NCBI GenBank assembly: GCA_026120185.1
Contig: JANUWF010001101.1
Coordinates: 6,016,001-6,080,000, forward strand
DNA from: Voacanga thouarsii
Lineage: Eukaryota; Streptophyta; Magnoliopsida; Gentianales; Apocynaceae
Length of the DNA stretch: 64,000 nucleotides
Direction: 5' to 3'
Part shown: in pieces, positions 49,601-58,703 of the stretch
How the letters are laid out: every line of letters starts with the position of its first letter
Position numbering within the stretch: the stretch's first letter is position 1
Made by a program: the position numbers and the translations under genes
The notes under the pieces: generated by a model
What the model saw: the letters and a program-made list of their open reading frames with translations, nothing else
Told to the model about the DNA's origin: nothing
The model's database searches: none

Positions 49601-51662
49601 AAGGTACTGCCTTCATTTTCAAGTTACTATTGTTTTATTTTTTATTTTTTTAATTCTCTGTCACTCTAAAATATCAAGAATGTTTTTATTACTCCACGCC
49701 AGAATAATTGCTTTTGCAATTCTCAAGAGGGATGACTTAGTCCTTTTGCCTTACCATTCAGGTTAGAGGATTAACATTTTTGTGCAAAAACTTTAAACAA
49801 ACACTTATTTAAAACAGAGAGAGAATAAAATGTAATTTATCCATTTTTAATGCATAGATTAATAAAAATTGGATACCAAATAGATTTTCCAAAAGGTTAA
49901 TGTAGTCCTTCCATGAATAGACGCAAATCTGTGGGAAGCATGACGACAGAAAACATAATGCAATTTCACCGTAAAGTCGTGTCCATTAAAACGACAACAA
50001 CTTAATTGACAAATACACTATTCTCGACCAACCATCCAAGGGCGGCCGGGTAGACAAGGACGGATCTGGGAGCCTCTCAAAATTTTTAAAAATTTTAAAC
50101 TAATCTTAAAAAGCTTTAAATTTTTTTTAAAAATATTTAAATTTTATATTTCATCTATTTAAATTTTTTTTAAATTTTTTTTATTATTCTCATAATATAA
50201 CTTGTTTCAACACAAAATTTAAAACTTTTAATTTCTAATAGATACCGTCAACAATATGCAAAACAACCAAATAAAGATGTTGATGGTAACGGACCAGCAA
50301 ACTAGAATCTTGAAGCTGCTACTATTTCAGAGAGAGGGATCGAGATATTTGGGGACAAAGCAAGCACAGAAGTAACCATTATTCCAAGTCATCTGTCATC
50401 CAGTAAGACAATGAACCCCACAACAGAAACAGAAAAAGAGTGGCACAATAGTGTTGGCCTATCCTCAAGGATGGAAATAGGTAATAGCGGTTTGCGGTCT
50501 GACTTCATTTAGGTTAAGTTTAACCTGAGTTTGTTTAGTAAATAAGTCAAATTTAAACTTAAAATTATATTTGTTTAATTAAAAATATTGAGCCTATTTA
50601 ATAAAAGCCTAACTTAAAATCTATCAAGTTTAACATGCTTATATATTATATATTATATAATTACTATATATTTTATAATAATTGTAATATATATTTTATG
50701 TATCTTATATATATAACATAATATGTATATAATTTTTATTAATTTATTTATATATTTTACATATAAAAATTAACATCACAACATGTGACTAATCAAAATA
50801 AGAATTATATATTAACAAGTCTTTAAGTAAATTTTTAAATAAATTAAATTTTTATCTAAGTTAAATCCAAACCTAAAAAAATACCTTTTATAGATTAACA
50901 AAAAAAAATTCAAACCTTAAATGTACAATATGACGCAGGCCCATTTAGCCGAAGTCTGATGTGACTTAGCCGATTTCCATACGAAATTCCTCCTTATTCA
51001 CTGTTCAGCATTTGTCGCGGAGTTTATCACCAAAGATACTCTATTAATTCCATGGAAACAAGAAGAGAGAAGGTTTTATTCTAGTTGGACAACAACCTCA
51101 AAATGTTAACTTCACAAGGCATTTATAATATAATATCTTTGAAGTGAACCCAAAAATCTCCCTATCTGTGCAAGAACAGTTAAACTTCCCTCTGTCTTTT
51201 GCCGAATTTAATAGCCCTTGACTCGAGCAGAATGTCTAAAATGACTCCGAAAAATGGCCAAAATCATTTCCGGATGTTCTAAAAAGAGAAATCCAGGAGT
51301 GATCTTTGCTGCTTGCCGCTGTTTCTATCTATAACAAGGAGAGGAGAAAGAGAGAAGTCTAACCTTTCTACATCAGCTGCACAATCAGATACAAATTCAG
51401 AGCAGTCAGGGCCCTGATAGCAAGTGTTGCACTCACAAACTGGTTTGCCATAAACAATCAAACCATCAAGATACGCTCTTCCATGGCCGGAACAAAACAC
51501 CGATGCCACAGCTTCAGCTTCTGCTGCAGCAGTTTGGCTCCAACTAAGCTGATCATTCTACCACTTTCCACCCTCCGAAAATACTCTCGTGAAGAAGAAG
51601 ATATTTACAAGCGCAGAAACCAAGAGACACACAGCATAGCAGATGCTAAGAAACTTGGCCAT
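39698..51662 (-). CDS. Alliinase / tryptophan aminotransferase-related (TAR3/4-like) gene, copy A, with in-frame TAG
   Basis: Five exons on the minus strand: 51662-51364, 41378-41081, 40998-40709, 40348-40068, 39939-39698. All junctions have GT/AG borders and agree in phase. The sum is 1410 nt, 469 sense codons plus stop, the usual family length. Residues 1-30 are a hydrophobic signal/anchor. About 57-98 is the EGF-like domain (Alliinase_EGF, six Cys). The rest is the PLP-dependent fold (Alliinase_C): LFLEPFWMQNAASS, FGGGSTHLLNAAVYAL, TSPNNPDG, the DHAYYWP tyrosine, the PLP Schiff-base lysine of SKVTGHAGSRFGW at about residue 286, and the carboxylate-binding Arg in RVSLL. TAR3/4 proteins are secretory-route alliinase homologues; substrate unknown here. 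The only lesion is TAG at codon 35 (51558-51560). Intron 1 is 9985 bp and holds an inverted-repeat element plus copia copy 2. It may be a recent pseudogene, or exon 1 may belong to a separate broken copy. Confidence 0.8.
40068..40348 (-). CDS. Exon 4 of copy A
   Basis: 281 bp, WAIIKDKNVYDRMLIYIGLS through YFNEVREPSP. Acceptor GCGCAG and donor CCAG|GTGATT, phases 1 in and 1 out. Helical linker after the PLP-lysine segment. Confidence 0.88.
40567..40632. repeat. Microsatellite in intron 3 of copy A
   Basis: A (GT)n, (ATAC)n and (TA)n compound run. The homologous intron of copy B lacks it. Confidence 0.9.
40709..40998 (-). CDS. Exon 3 of copy A (PLP-lysine exon)
   Basis: 290 bp, LYKSQTNYFK through SKVTGHAGSRFG. 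Acceptor TTTGCACAG, donor GG|GTAATT. It carries TSPNNPDG, HAYYWPHF and the catalytic lysine. Confidence 0.9.
41081..41378 (-). CDS. Exon 2 of copy A
   Basis: 298 bp, SGDPLFLEPFWMQNAASSAL through VVASTPYYP. Acceptor GAATGCAG, donor CCG|GTTAGA. It contains the cofactor-phosphate-binding loop FGGGSTHLL. Confidence 0.9.
41766..42066 (+). repeat. Left arm of long inverted repeat (foldback/MITE)
   Basis: About 300 bp, matching the reverse complement of 47966-48268 from GAGTTTATTGCAACTTACTC at the outside to ACTTAATAGGATAAAATGCA at the inside, with substitutions. It forms one DNA element with 42067-42388 and 47959-48268, split by copia copy 2. Long arms without coding suggest a Mutator-like or foldback MITE. 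Confidence 0.8.
42067..42383. other. Central non-repeated part of the inverted-repeat element
   Basis: No gene seen. AT-rich spacer between the left arm and the copia insertion point. Confidence 0.5.
42384..42388. repeat. Target-site duplication AGTTT, left
   Basis: Repeated at 47959-47963. Confidence 0.92.
42389..42747 (+). repeat. 5' LTR of copia copy 2
   Basis: 359 bp, TGTTATGAATATTTTA to AATTTTATAACA. Followed by CGTTATCAGCACGAG, the primer-binding region; this is not a clean match to the usual TGGTATCAGAGC. Confidence 0.95.
42569..42576 (+). promoter_or_regulatory. TATA box in 5' LTR of copia copy 2
   Basis: TATAAATA in AGAGCTCTATAAATAGAGCT, a palindromic surround conserved in all four LTRs of this family here. 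Upstream lie repeated CCACTAAT/ATTAGTGG words. Confidence 0.65.
42849..43715 (+). CDS. Copia gag (copy 2)
   Basis: 288 codons from ATG 42849 (MANLAKLEFVALDIFGKNYM). The UBN2-type capsid region spans residues about 10-170 (LWVNLKERFDHLK, LQDFKTVNEYSSAMYKI), then a basic Arg/Gly/His stretch (YSRGRGYGRRHARY) and one zinc knuckle CYRCGMKGHWSRNC. Gag packages element RNA into cytoplasmic particles. A TAA where a lysine codon would fit ends it after YQASL, while coding-like sequence continues (VEANFSQHPINDAEDDD through HLIGDGSVQKN, to about 43890). The last about 55 residues are therefore probably cut off. Confidence 0.88.
   Translation: MANLAKLEFVALDIFGKNYMSWVLDAKMHLNAKGLSETIQVNNSASAQHKAKALIFIRCHLDENLKMEYLTEKDPYVLWVNLKERFDHLKMVVLLTARYEWLHLRLQDFKTVNEYSSAMYKITFQLKLCGEKVTDEDMLEKTFSTFHASNIVLQQQYREKWYTKFTDLITALLIAEKNNELLLRNHEARPTGSTALPEVNVVGSSRSHRYSRGRGYGRRHARYFPYHNHNQTVRNTDHLKWNRKDHKEKEKEIEEKYEDICYRCGMKGHWSRNCRTAKHLVELYQASL
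43716..43975 (+). other. Gag tail and gag-pol spacer of copia copy 2
   Basis: First the acidic gag tail in frame after the TAA (to about 43890), then a T-rich non-coding spacer with a polypyrimidine run ending TTTGTGTTCAG at 43975, directly before the pol ATG. The end looks like a 3' splice site. Confidence 0.5.
43976..47471 (+). pseudogene. Copia pol (protease-integrase-RT-RNase H), copy 2, several stops
   Basis: Protease IDSGITHTI at about residues 10-20. GAG-pre-integrase IWHDQLGHPGSTMMRRI with CTACSLGK. Integrase core with the D,D,E set in HGDICG, IRLDNTGEF and QNGLDESLIK. Basic tail RQKRGRPLGSKD. RT with YKARLVAQGFSQRPGID and catalytic YVDDINL (46444 on). RNase H YADADYLSDPHKARSQTG to LADIFTKTLP. 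Breaks: TAA at 45980-45982 (after KPVGY), TAA at 46205-46207 (after LYGNL), TAA at 46319-46321 (within LYGLK*SGRMW), and an extra A near 47053-47058 shifting the RNase H frame. The first three are single-base changes judged by copy 1. Confidence 0.93.
47582..47592 (+). other. Polypurine tract of copia copy 2
   Basis: CCAAGGGGGAG directly before the 3' LTR. Confidence 0.88.
47593..47958 (+). repeat. 3' LTR of copia copy 2
   Basis: 366 bp, TGTTATGAATATCTTA to AATTTTATAACA. A 7-bp GTGTGTA duplication near 47907-47920 is absent from the 5' LTR. TATAAATA at 47773-47780. Confidence 0.95.
47959..47963. repeat. Target-site duplication AGTTT, right
   Basis: Matches 42384-42388. Confidence 0.92.
47966..48268 (-). 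repeat. Right arm of long inverted repeat (foldback/MITE)
   Basis: Inverted counterpart of 41766-42066; inner tip TTGTTGCATATTATCCTATT, outer tip ACAATAAACTCC. Confidence 0.8.
48269..50460. other. Rest of intron 1 of copy A, no gene seen
   Basis: Very AT-rich. Open frames such as 49320-49622 have no domain content. A GC-richer scrap at 50038-50075 (GGGCGGCCGGGTAGAC) is unassigned. Confidence 0.5.
50468..50995. repeat. MITE-like element with short inverted ends
   Basis: Left end GGATGGAAATAGGTAATAGC; right end, read inverted, ATGGAAATCGGCTAAGTC. AT-rich interior and no coding. The ends resemble hAT-type short elements, but I could not find a matching 8-bp duplication. Confidence 0.45.
51364..51662 (-). 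CDS. Exon 1 of copy A, with premature TAG
   Basis: 299 bp from ATG 51660-51662, ending GTAGAAAG|GTTAGA. Hydrophobic start MAKFLSICYAVCLLVSALVN, an Ala/Glu-rich stalk, then the six-cysteine EGF-like unit CSGHGRAYLDGL, VCECNTCYQGPDC, SDC. The codon after KW is TAG (51558-51560); the frame stays open before and after it. No other ATG exists in the exon to bypass it. Confidence 0.82.
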
Positions 51663-51703
51663 GCTGTGTCTCTGGGCTTTTGAGATTAACTACTGTACAT
51701 TCT

Positions 51704-51711
51704 AATATATA
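51704..51711 (-). promoter_or_regulatory. Possible TATA box of copy A
   Basis: TATATATT on the minus strand, about 42 bp upstream of ATG 51662. This leaves room for a very short 5' UTR. Weak alone, since the DNA is AT-rich. Confidence 0.4.
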
Positions 51712-51739
51712 CTTCAAACAAGAAGATAGAAAAGAGCAC

Positions 51740-52099
51740 GTAGTTTTTTGGACTGATCGGACTGGCCAATTGAATTTTAAATCAATTCGATAAATTGTTT
51801 TAAATAGTTTTTTTCTAAGACTATTCTATTTTATTGAAACTATTCTGAATAGACCGATTTAATTAAAAAATCGTTAAACTAGCCGCTTCAATTTATTTGA
51901 ACCTCTCTTTCACTCTAATTAAATAAAATAATATATTGATAGGGTTTAAATTAATTATTATTTTTTTAATTATTTATTATTAAATTAAGATATTTTTTAT
52001 ATAATAATTAATCATATTTTTTTATTTAATATTTTTTATAAAAATATTTTTTATAATTTCATACAAAAATAAAGAAAATTTAAAACTAATTATGTGATT
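51740..52099. other. AT-rich repeat-like stretch upstream of copy A
   Basis: No gene. GGACTGATCGGACTGGCCAA and GAATAGACCGATTTAATT words resemble GGTT/CCGG-type short DNA-element ends. Similar words recur near 53880-53960, perhaps the two halves of one element split by the LTR between them. Confidence 0.35.
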
Positions 52100-53693
52100 T
52101 TTCAACACAGAACCAGCACAGGCCACAAGAGAGTGAATCGGCGTCGGCCTTCCACTGGTAGGACAGAGTATTGCAGAGGAAAAAGAAATTGAAAGAACAG
52201 AGGAAGAAATTGCAATTGAAATTGGAATGGCTAAAGGAAGCCATGGCATGGGTCACGGCTCAATCAGAAAGCAGACAAAGCAACAGCAAAAGAAAGAATT
52301 GATGTCGGTGGGACCTAGACAAAGAAACAAAGTCAACAATGACGGAAAGCAAAAAGGACAAAAGAAAGAAAGTGGATTCTGGATGGTTTACGGCTCAATT
52401 GAGCCGACACAACAAAGAATGGCAGCAAACGAATTTCGGTGGCTTCAAGCAAATTTTGGATGGCTCAATTGGAAACCAATTTCAGCAATTCAAACGAAAA
52501 CAAGGCATTCAGCAGAAAACAACAAAAGTCCAATTGATTTCCAATTTCAAAAGTCAAAAGGCGGTGGACTTCTTCTCTTGCTTAGTGTTTTATTTAGAAT
52601 TTTATTTTAGAATTTTATTATTCCTTTTTAATTTTGAATTTTTAGATAATTATTTCTTTTTTACTTAGGACTCTTTTAAAAACTTTGTAAACCTATAAAT
52701 AAAGGCCAATTTATCCTAGAAAAGAGAAGGTGAATGTAGAGACTTAGTTATATTTTAAAGTGCATTACCAATATTTTCTTGAGAGAAATAATTCAATGAG
52801 AGTTGTGTAAAAGGGTCTACAAAGGAAGAAGGAGGAGGCTTGTCCATGAGTATTTTCTTTTATTTTGATTTTCTTTTTCTTGAACAATGATGTATGGATT
52901 GTTTTATTGTAATTTAACATTGTTTAGATATTCATGACTTTTAGAATTATTTTGATCTTTTGATTAATTGATTTATTATTCTTAATATTTAATTACTTAT
53001 ATTTATTACGAGATTAATTGATTGCTTCTTTCCATTGACTTACTAGACCAAAGGGGTTGATGATAGTTTCAATTGATTGATTTCATATTTGTTGTCTATT
53101 AACTTGATTGACCATGGGGGTTAATTGATAAGAATTGAGTAATTAAAGATTAATCAATGTCTGTCAGACCAATGATTCATTGGTTAGTTTCATGTTTTAA
53201 ATTTGTCAGACCAAGAAAATTTAATCAAAGATTGTGTTTAATGCATCTTTTAGATGAATTAGTTGAGACAGACAAAGTGATGCTAATTTATCTAGAAGAT
53301 AGTGATTTCATGGATTGACCAAAGAAATGAATCTATTTTAATCCTTCATGATGCCAAGAGAATGATTAGTTATGATTGGGTACTTTAAGATCATGTTTAT
53401 CAAAATAATTATTTAAATTATATAATTCTCCATCATTGACATGCACATATTCTTTTATTTTAATTTATTTTCCTTTTTATTCTTTTTCACTTTGTTGAGT
53501 TGGTTAAACAATGTAAAAAAAGTGATTAATGCATACTTGTTCCTTAAGAATCGATACTCGTTTGAACCCTGTGCTATGTTAATGATGAGTACGCTTACTC
53601 ATATGTGTAATTTGGGATTAACGTTTTAATTTAAATTTGATTAAGAATGTGCTTAATTTTATATGATTTTTATACCCAAATTCAAACACATCA
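52100..53693 (+). repeat. Athila-like solo or partial LTR
   Basis: The end block (GTTGGTTAAACAATGTAA, GAATCGATACTCG, ATGAGTACGCTTACTCATAT, then ATTCAAACACATCA at 53693) parallels the LTR ends at 12300-12522 and 30400-30592. A TATAAATAAAGG promoter-like word lies at 52695. No primer-binding site follows, so it is a solo LTR or a 3' end. The 127-codon frame at 52227-52610 inside (MAKGSHGMGHGSIRKQTKQQ) is unrecognised and likely not a gene. The left edge is uncertain. Confidence 0.55.
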
Positions 53694-54555
53694 TATATTC
53701 ATAGAAAAGAAATAAGTTATACAGAAGGATTAAACAGTCTATAGTAATACATAAAATACTACAATTTTCTCCCAATTTCGTTGTTTATGCCTTTATAAAC
53801 TTGAATTACATTTTATTATTGATCAGTTTTGTTCTTTAAAATAATTATATTTTTAATTTTTAAATTATAATATTACAGGTTCAATTATGGTTCAATTGTG
53901 ATCCAATTGCGGTTAAACCATTAAACCGTGAACTAATAAATTTTCAAAATCGATATCCGGTCGAATTATGAAAATATTGAATAGCACACTGTTAGCTTTA
54001 CTGCCACAACGCACAATGACCACCACAAACTAATTGTTAGGATTCCTAAATTCCTAAATGCGGAAAACACCCACGAATCCCTTCCGAGGACCCAAGCCAA
54101 ACAATTAGGTCGATTAAGAGTTTACAGAATTATATCTATATTGCTGGAAGCAAGACTTCTGTCTTTAGGTTTCCAGGCGTATGTCCATTTCAGATGATCA
54201 CCAGACACTGCAATGCGCAAACGTCCTCTAACGGATACACATGATGAACTCAATTCCTTACCCGGGAGTGCTAGTGCCTAGGGTTTTGAGAGGCTAAATT
54301 TTTTGTTCTAGAGGCACGAAATTTTTATAATAAGACCACCACAAAAAGTCGGCCAGGGCTTTCTTTTAAAACGACACGAACTTTTTGGAATCCCACTCTT
54401 ATAATATCTTATTTTAAATTCAAATTAAATTAAAAAGGATATGACAAGATTCTGTGATTATCTCGGTAATTTAACTAATTAATTTTGGAGTCAGATTCTT
54501 ACGTCCTCCAGATATATTGAATGTGGACATATTTCCGGATACTTTATTTAGAAAT
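53694..54555. other. No gene seen
   Basis: AT-rich at first, then a less AT-rich segment 54030-54400 without coding potential (CCCACGAATCCCTTCCGAGG, AAAACGACACGAACTTTT), probably a retroelement scrap. Confidence 0.4.
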
Positions 54556-54559
54556 AGTA

Positions 54560-54706
54560 TTTGGTGCGCAGCCATCTCCATGGATCAGAGACACCAGATC
54601 GCAGCCCCTAAATTGTTCAAGAATTGTGCAGCGTAATACTCGAACCCATGACCTCCGAAATAGTAGATGTTGTGTTTAGCCGCTGAGCTACGACAATTGT
54701 TGTACT
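54560..54706 (-). repeat. tRNA-derived SINE-like repeat
   Basis: The minus strand carries an A-box TAGCTCAGCGGC (54690-54679) and, 32 nt on, a B-box GGTTCGAGTAT (54646-54636), the spacing of an internal RNA polymerase III promoter. The rest is unrelated to a tRNA cloverleaf, so SINE rather than tRNA gene. Confidence 0.6.
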
Positions 54707-54805
54707 ATCTTTTTTTATTATTATTTAAACTACTCTGAACAATCTTTGTGTACTTTTTTAAAAATAAAAGTATTATAACAAAATATAATAATTATATTAA
54801 ATTCG

Positions 54806-54907
54806 ACATACATACATACATACATACATACATACATACATACATACATACATACATACATACATACATACATACATACATACATACATACATACATACA
54901 TACATAC
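54806..54907. repeat. (ACAT)n microsatellite
   Basis: About 25 tandem ACAT units, then (CA)n; an 11-C run follows at 54934-54944. The reverse strand gives a meaningless Tyr-Val-Cys-Met open frame. Confidence 0.97.
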
Positions 54908-55375
54908 ACACACAAAGATAGGAATTTACACAACCCCCCCCCCCAATTTAAGATATTTACAAAGATAGGTGCCTTTGAAAGTGAAACAATCATTTTTTTT
55001 AACGTAAATTTAGTGCTTTTTTTAAATTCACTTATTTTAATTTTTTTACCAAAATAAAATTAATAAAATTAGAATTTTTAATCAAAGTATTCTAATTTTT
55101 TGAATAAAATAATAAAAATATTAAAATATTACATTCTATAGTAAAAATATTAAAATATTTAAAAAATTTTATTTTATTTATTTTATAACACACATATATT
55201 TCGACACACAAAAATATTACATTCTATTTTAAATTCGTATCAATTCTTTTTTAAGAATAAATAAGTTAGAGAAAAAAAATAAAATGTTTATAAAACATTT
55301 GACCATTTTAATCAAAATGTATGGAATAAAAATAAAAAAATAAAAATTAGAATAAAAAATGAAAAAATAAATTAG

Positions 55376-55787
55376 TAGCAATCCCTCGCAATTCCACTCC
55401 CTCGCAAATTGCGAGGGATTGCCATGGATTAACACAATCTATGGCAAATTTGTGGTAATTTGCCACAGATTTGCCTCGAAAAATAATTAATGAAATTAAA
55501 ATAGTATTCCGTAGCAAATTCATGACAGATTGTCATGGATTTGCCATGAAACACATAATAATTTTTTTTGTTCTTTTTATTACTATTTTACCTCACATAT
55601 AATTTGTATATTCTAAAGGGTAATATAGTTACTTGCATTGATATTTCCAATGGCTTTTGTTGTAAAAAAAAAAAAAATGGAGGAACAAAATTTTAAATTG
55701 AAATTAATTTTAATGTGTTGTAAGTATATGATAATTTTGGAGGAACGAAATTTTATAGATTGAAATTAATTTTAATTGTGGTGCATG

Positions 55788-55863
<76 letters not shown>

Positions 55864-56861
55864 TTGAAATAAAAAGTTAAGAATTTAAAATAGTGGAAGT
55901 AAGGAAATTTTTAAAACAACCTATATTCAAAAATAATACATCAAATTTTCAATTCCATTTCCAGAATAAATGCATTAGAAAATAAAGAAATCAAGATACT
56001 TACAAAATATTCTATTGTTATTATTTAAAAGGTATGGAACAAAAATTAATACAAATCAATATAATTAACAAATTAGAACGGGAAAAAATGTCATGGCAAA
56101 TCTGCCACGGAATTAGTGGCAATTTTCTGATTTCGTGGCAAATCCATGACAATTAGCCACAAATTTGCCAGGAACACATAACAAAATTTTAACTATTTCT
56201 TTTTATCACTACTTTGCGTAACATACATTTTTGCATACTCTCAATGATAATATGGTTAATTACATGGACATTTTCAATGGCTTTTATAGTCAAAATAAAA
56301 TAAAATTTTATCATTTCTTTAAAACTTTTTATTTAATACCAACATATTTCAATACTAAAAATTAATATATCTTATTTTCAATTCCATTTCAAGAATGAAT
56401 GCAGTAGAAAATAAATAAATCAAGATACTTACAAAAATTTCATCGTGTTATTTAAAAGGTATGGAATAAAAATTAACACAAACTAATATAATTAATAAAT
56501 TACATAAAAAAAAGGAAAAAAGTTTGTGGTAAATCTGTGGCATTCTGCCACAAATTTGCCACGGAATAAGTATAATTTTGTAATTCTGTGGCATAATTTT
56601 GCCATGAAAATTGTTCCATCACAAATTGGTGGCTAATGTTTGGCTTAATTTTTTGCCGCTTTTTTTGCTACCGATTTGCGATGGAATATGTTTTCATCGC
56701 TACTTGCTATGATTGCCATCGCAGTTCCGTGGCAAATAGCCACGGATTTGCTATGGTATTTTTTTCCTCGCAAGTTACTTGTATTTTGCTGTTTGTGGCA
56801 AAATCCGTCGCTGATTGCCACAAAAACTTTTCCGTGGCAGATTCATAATTTTCTTGTAGTG
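55376..56861. mobile_element. CACTA-type element fragment (GTGGCAAAT family)
   Basis: Many direct and inverted copies of words such as GTGGCAAAT, GCCACGGATTTGCC and CCTCGCAAATTGCGAGG, typical subterminal repeats of CACTA elements. The right tip TTTTCTTGTAGTG (56849-56861) is the inverted CACTACAAGAAAA terminus. No matching left tip was found, and no transposase is present. It contains a (TTA)n run. The left edge is approximate. Confidence 0.65.
55790..55864. repeat. (TTA)n microsatellite
   Basis: About 25 uninterrupted TTA/ATT units. Confidence 0.97.
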
Positions 56862-56914
56862 GAAGAACCTAGACACATTTTCAGATATATTGAACCTGGT
56901 CACTAGAAAAAAAA

Positions 56915-57835
56915 CCTAACATATTCGCTTAATGTGTGATCTTATAGGTTCATTTAAACTAGCAGTGTGCCCAAATCACATTTAAAATGGCCCACAAGTT
57001 AGAAGCAGTTTCTAGCAAAATATTATAACTATTCAAGTTAAATGAAAATCAGTGATCTCTTTGAACCAAACCATAACTTTATATTTAGTCCTTTTTGTCA
57101 CGCGATATCTAGATCAAGCATATGGCACGGAGCATATCATCTTTATTAAGTTTAATCAACTATTTCTTGATCTCATAGTAGACTGTTCAAATAAATTATA
57201 TTAATATTTCAAATTGATATATTTGAGTACAGTCACGTATTTTACAGTCTAACTTATCAAGGGACACATGGATATCTCTCCCAAAAATGAGAAGGACAAA
57301 TTCCTTGACTATTAATCATATTCTTCTCCCTGGTTTATTCTATATCCAATAGTAGTCTAATTTTATTATCTGGCTAAAGACAATTTTAGGCAACGTCAAG
57401 ATATAAAATTTATCAAGTAGGAAATTATAATGAATTTAGGTCGAAGGACTTCTAATATCATTATGGCTAGAAAGTACTTATGACATGTCTCATGAAGTAC
57501 TCTCATAATGGGTCTTGTCCAATACAATATTTTTTAATATTTATTTATGTTTTGACTTGATACCCCATATATTTATGACTAGTAAAATATAGCCATCAAG
57601 TTACAAACACACTAATCTTAATTTATTATTATTCCACTAAAAATAATCGATTTGGGACAATTTAAAAATAGTCATTCTATTTGTTATAGGGTTTTAGTAC
57701 CTAGTCATGTATTTGATGACCATAAAACTAAATACACTATTCGTGAAAAGAAATGCCTCATATTATTACAAAATATATAATGACAATAGTATAAGTACAC
57801 AATGTTTTAGGGCATATCCCCAACACTAATATCAA
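56915..57835 (-). repeat. Copia-type LTR, solo or partial (minus strand)
   Basis: The minus strand starts TGTTGGGGATATGCCCTAAA at 57835, the common start of a plant copia LTR class. The body has no coding content. The other end was not fixed; no primer-binding site or pol lies next to it. Confidence 0.5.
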
Positions 57836-57840
57836 GGTCT

Positions 57841-58703
57841 TTTAACAGTTATTTTGTACTATTTTCATTTTGAATTATTCCACATTGAATGTTCATCTAA
57901 GGATGCAACTGTATAAAACGTTTTTGAAAAAATAAATAAATACCAATTTAGGTTTGTTTTGACCCCCCAAAAAAAAAAGATGTAATGTAAATAAATTTTA
58001 CTTGTAAACTCATGAAAACTTTTATCATCCAAATGTATATACTAAATGTTAGGAGATGATAGAATTGTCTAAAAAAAAAAATTGAGTAATTTTTAAATTT
58101 TTTAACCTTCTCAATTTTAATTTTTAATCAACGGTTTAGATTTAATAAAGGTTATATTGATCTTAATGATTGTTGGATTTTTATCATCACTTTTAAATGA
58201 TTTTTTAATGGTTGAGATCTATTTAATCGTCATGGACTACTTAGTCATTTAATAATTTTTTATTTTTTATTATTTAGATTTTAATAGTCTAGGTAATAAA
58301 TTCAGATTACATAGTAATTGAATAGTGGTGGAATCTGTAGAGACATGCTTTTCCTCAACTATTTTTTCTTCTTCTCTCTATGTTTCTCAATCATTCCTTC
58401 CGCAATTTTTCCGCCCATGGTTTTTCCCCTCACGGTCACTTCCCACTTCCCTACCTTTTCTTGTCTTCTCTTCTCTTCATTGTAGTACTCTGATTGATGT
58501 TGTTTCATTATTTGCTCCCTTTTGTGGATTAAGTTTCTTCGGATCATAATTGGATTTTATTTATAAGATTGAGTATGGGATTTTGTAATGCTTAGGCCTA
58601 AATTTTGTAGAAGAGTACTGGACATAGAACAAGAATCTTCATCTCCTCAAGCACAATTCTCGCATTGTGAAATGCATGCTCAATAGAATAAAAGATGTTT
58701 TAG
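57841..58703. other. No gene seen
   Basis: AT-rich with a pyrimidine-rich patch at 58360-58480. The 58325-58549 frame is low-complexity Ser/Phe-rich and unsupported. Confidence 0.45.

Noticed and set aside
51483..51683. Plus-strand 66-codon open frame
   Set aside because: Antisense shadow of exon 1 of the alliinase-like gene, whose EGF cysteines are clear on the minus strand.
52227..52668. 127-codon Gly/Lys/Gln-rich frame as a possible small gene
   Set aside because: It overlaps a second open frame, lies inside an LTR-like region, and shows no recognised domain or splice context.
54800..54910. CRISPR-like or satellite array
   Set aside because: Simple 4-bp tandem repeat with no spacers, in eukaryotic DNA.
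54730..54993. Tyr-Val-Cys-Met repeat protein
   Set aside because: Translation of the (ACAT)n microsatellite; not a metal-binding repeat protein.
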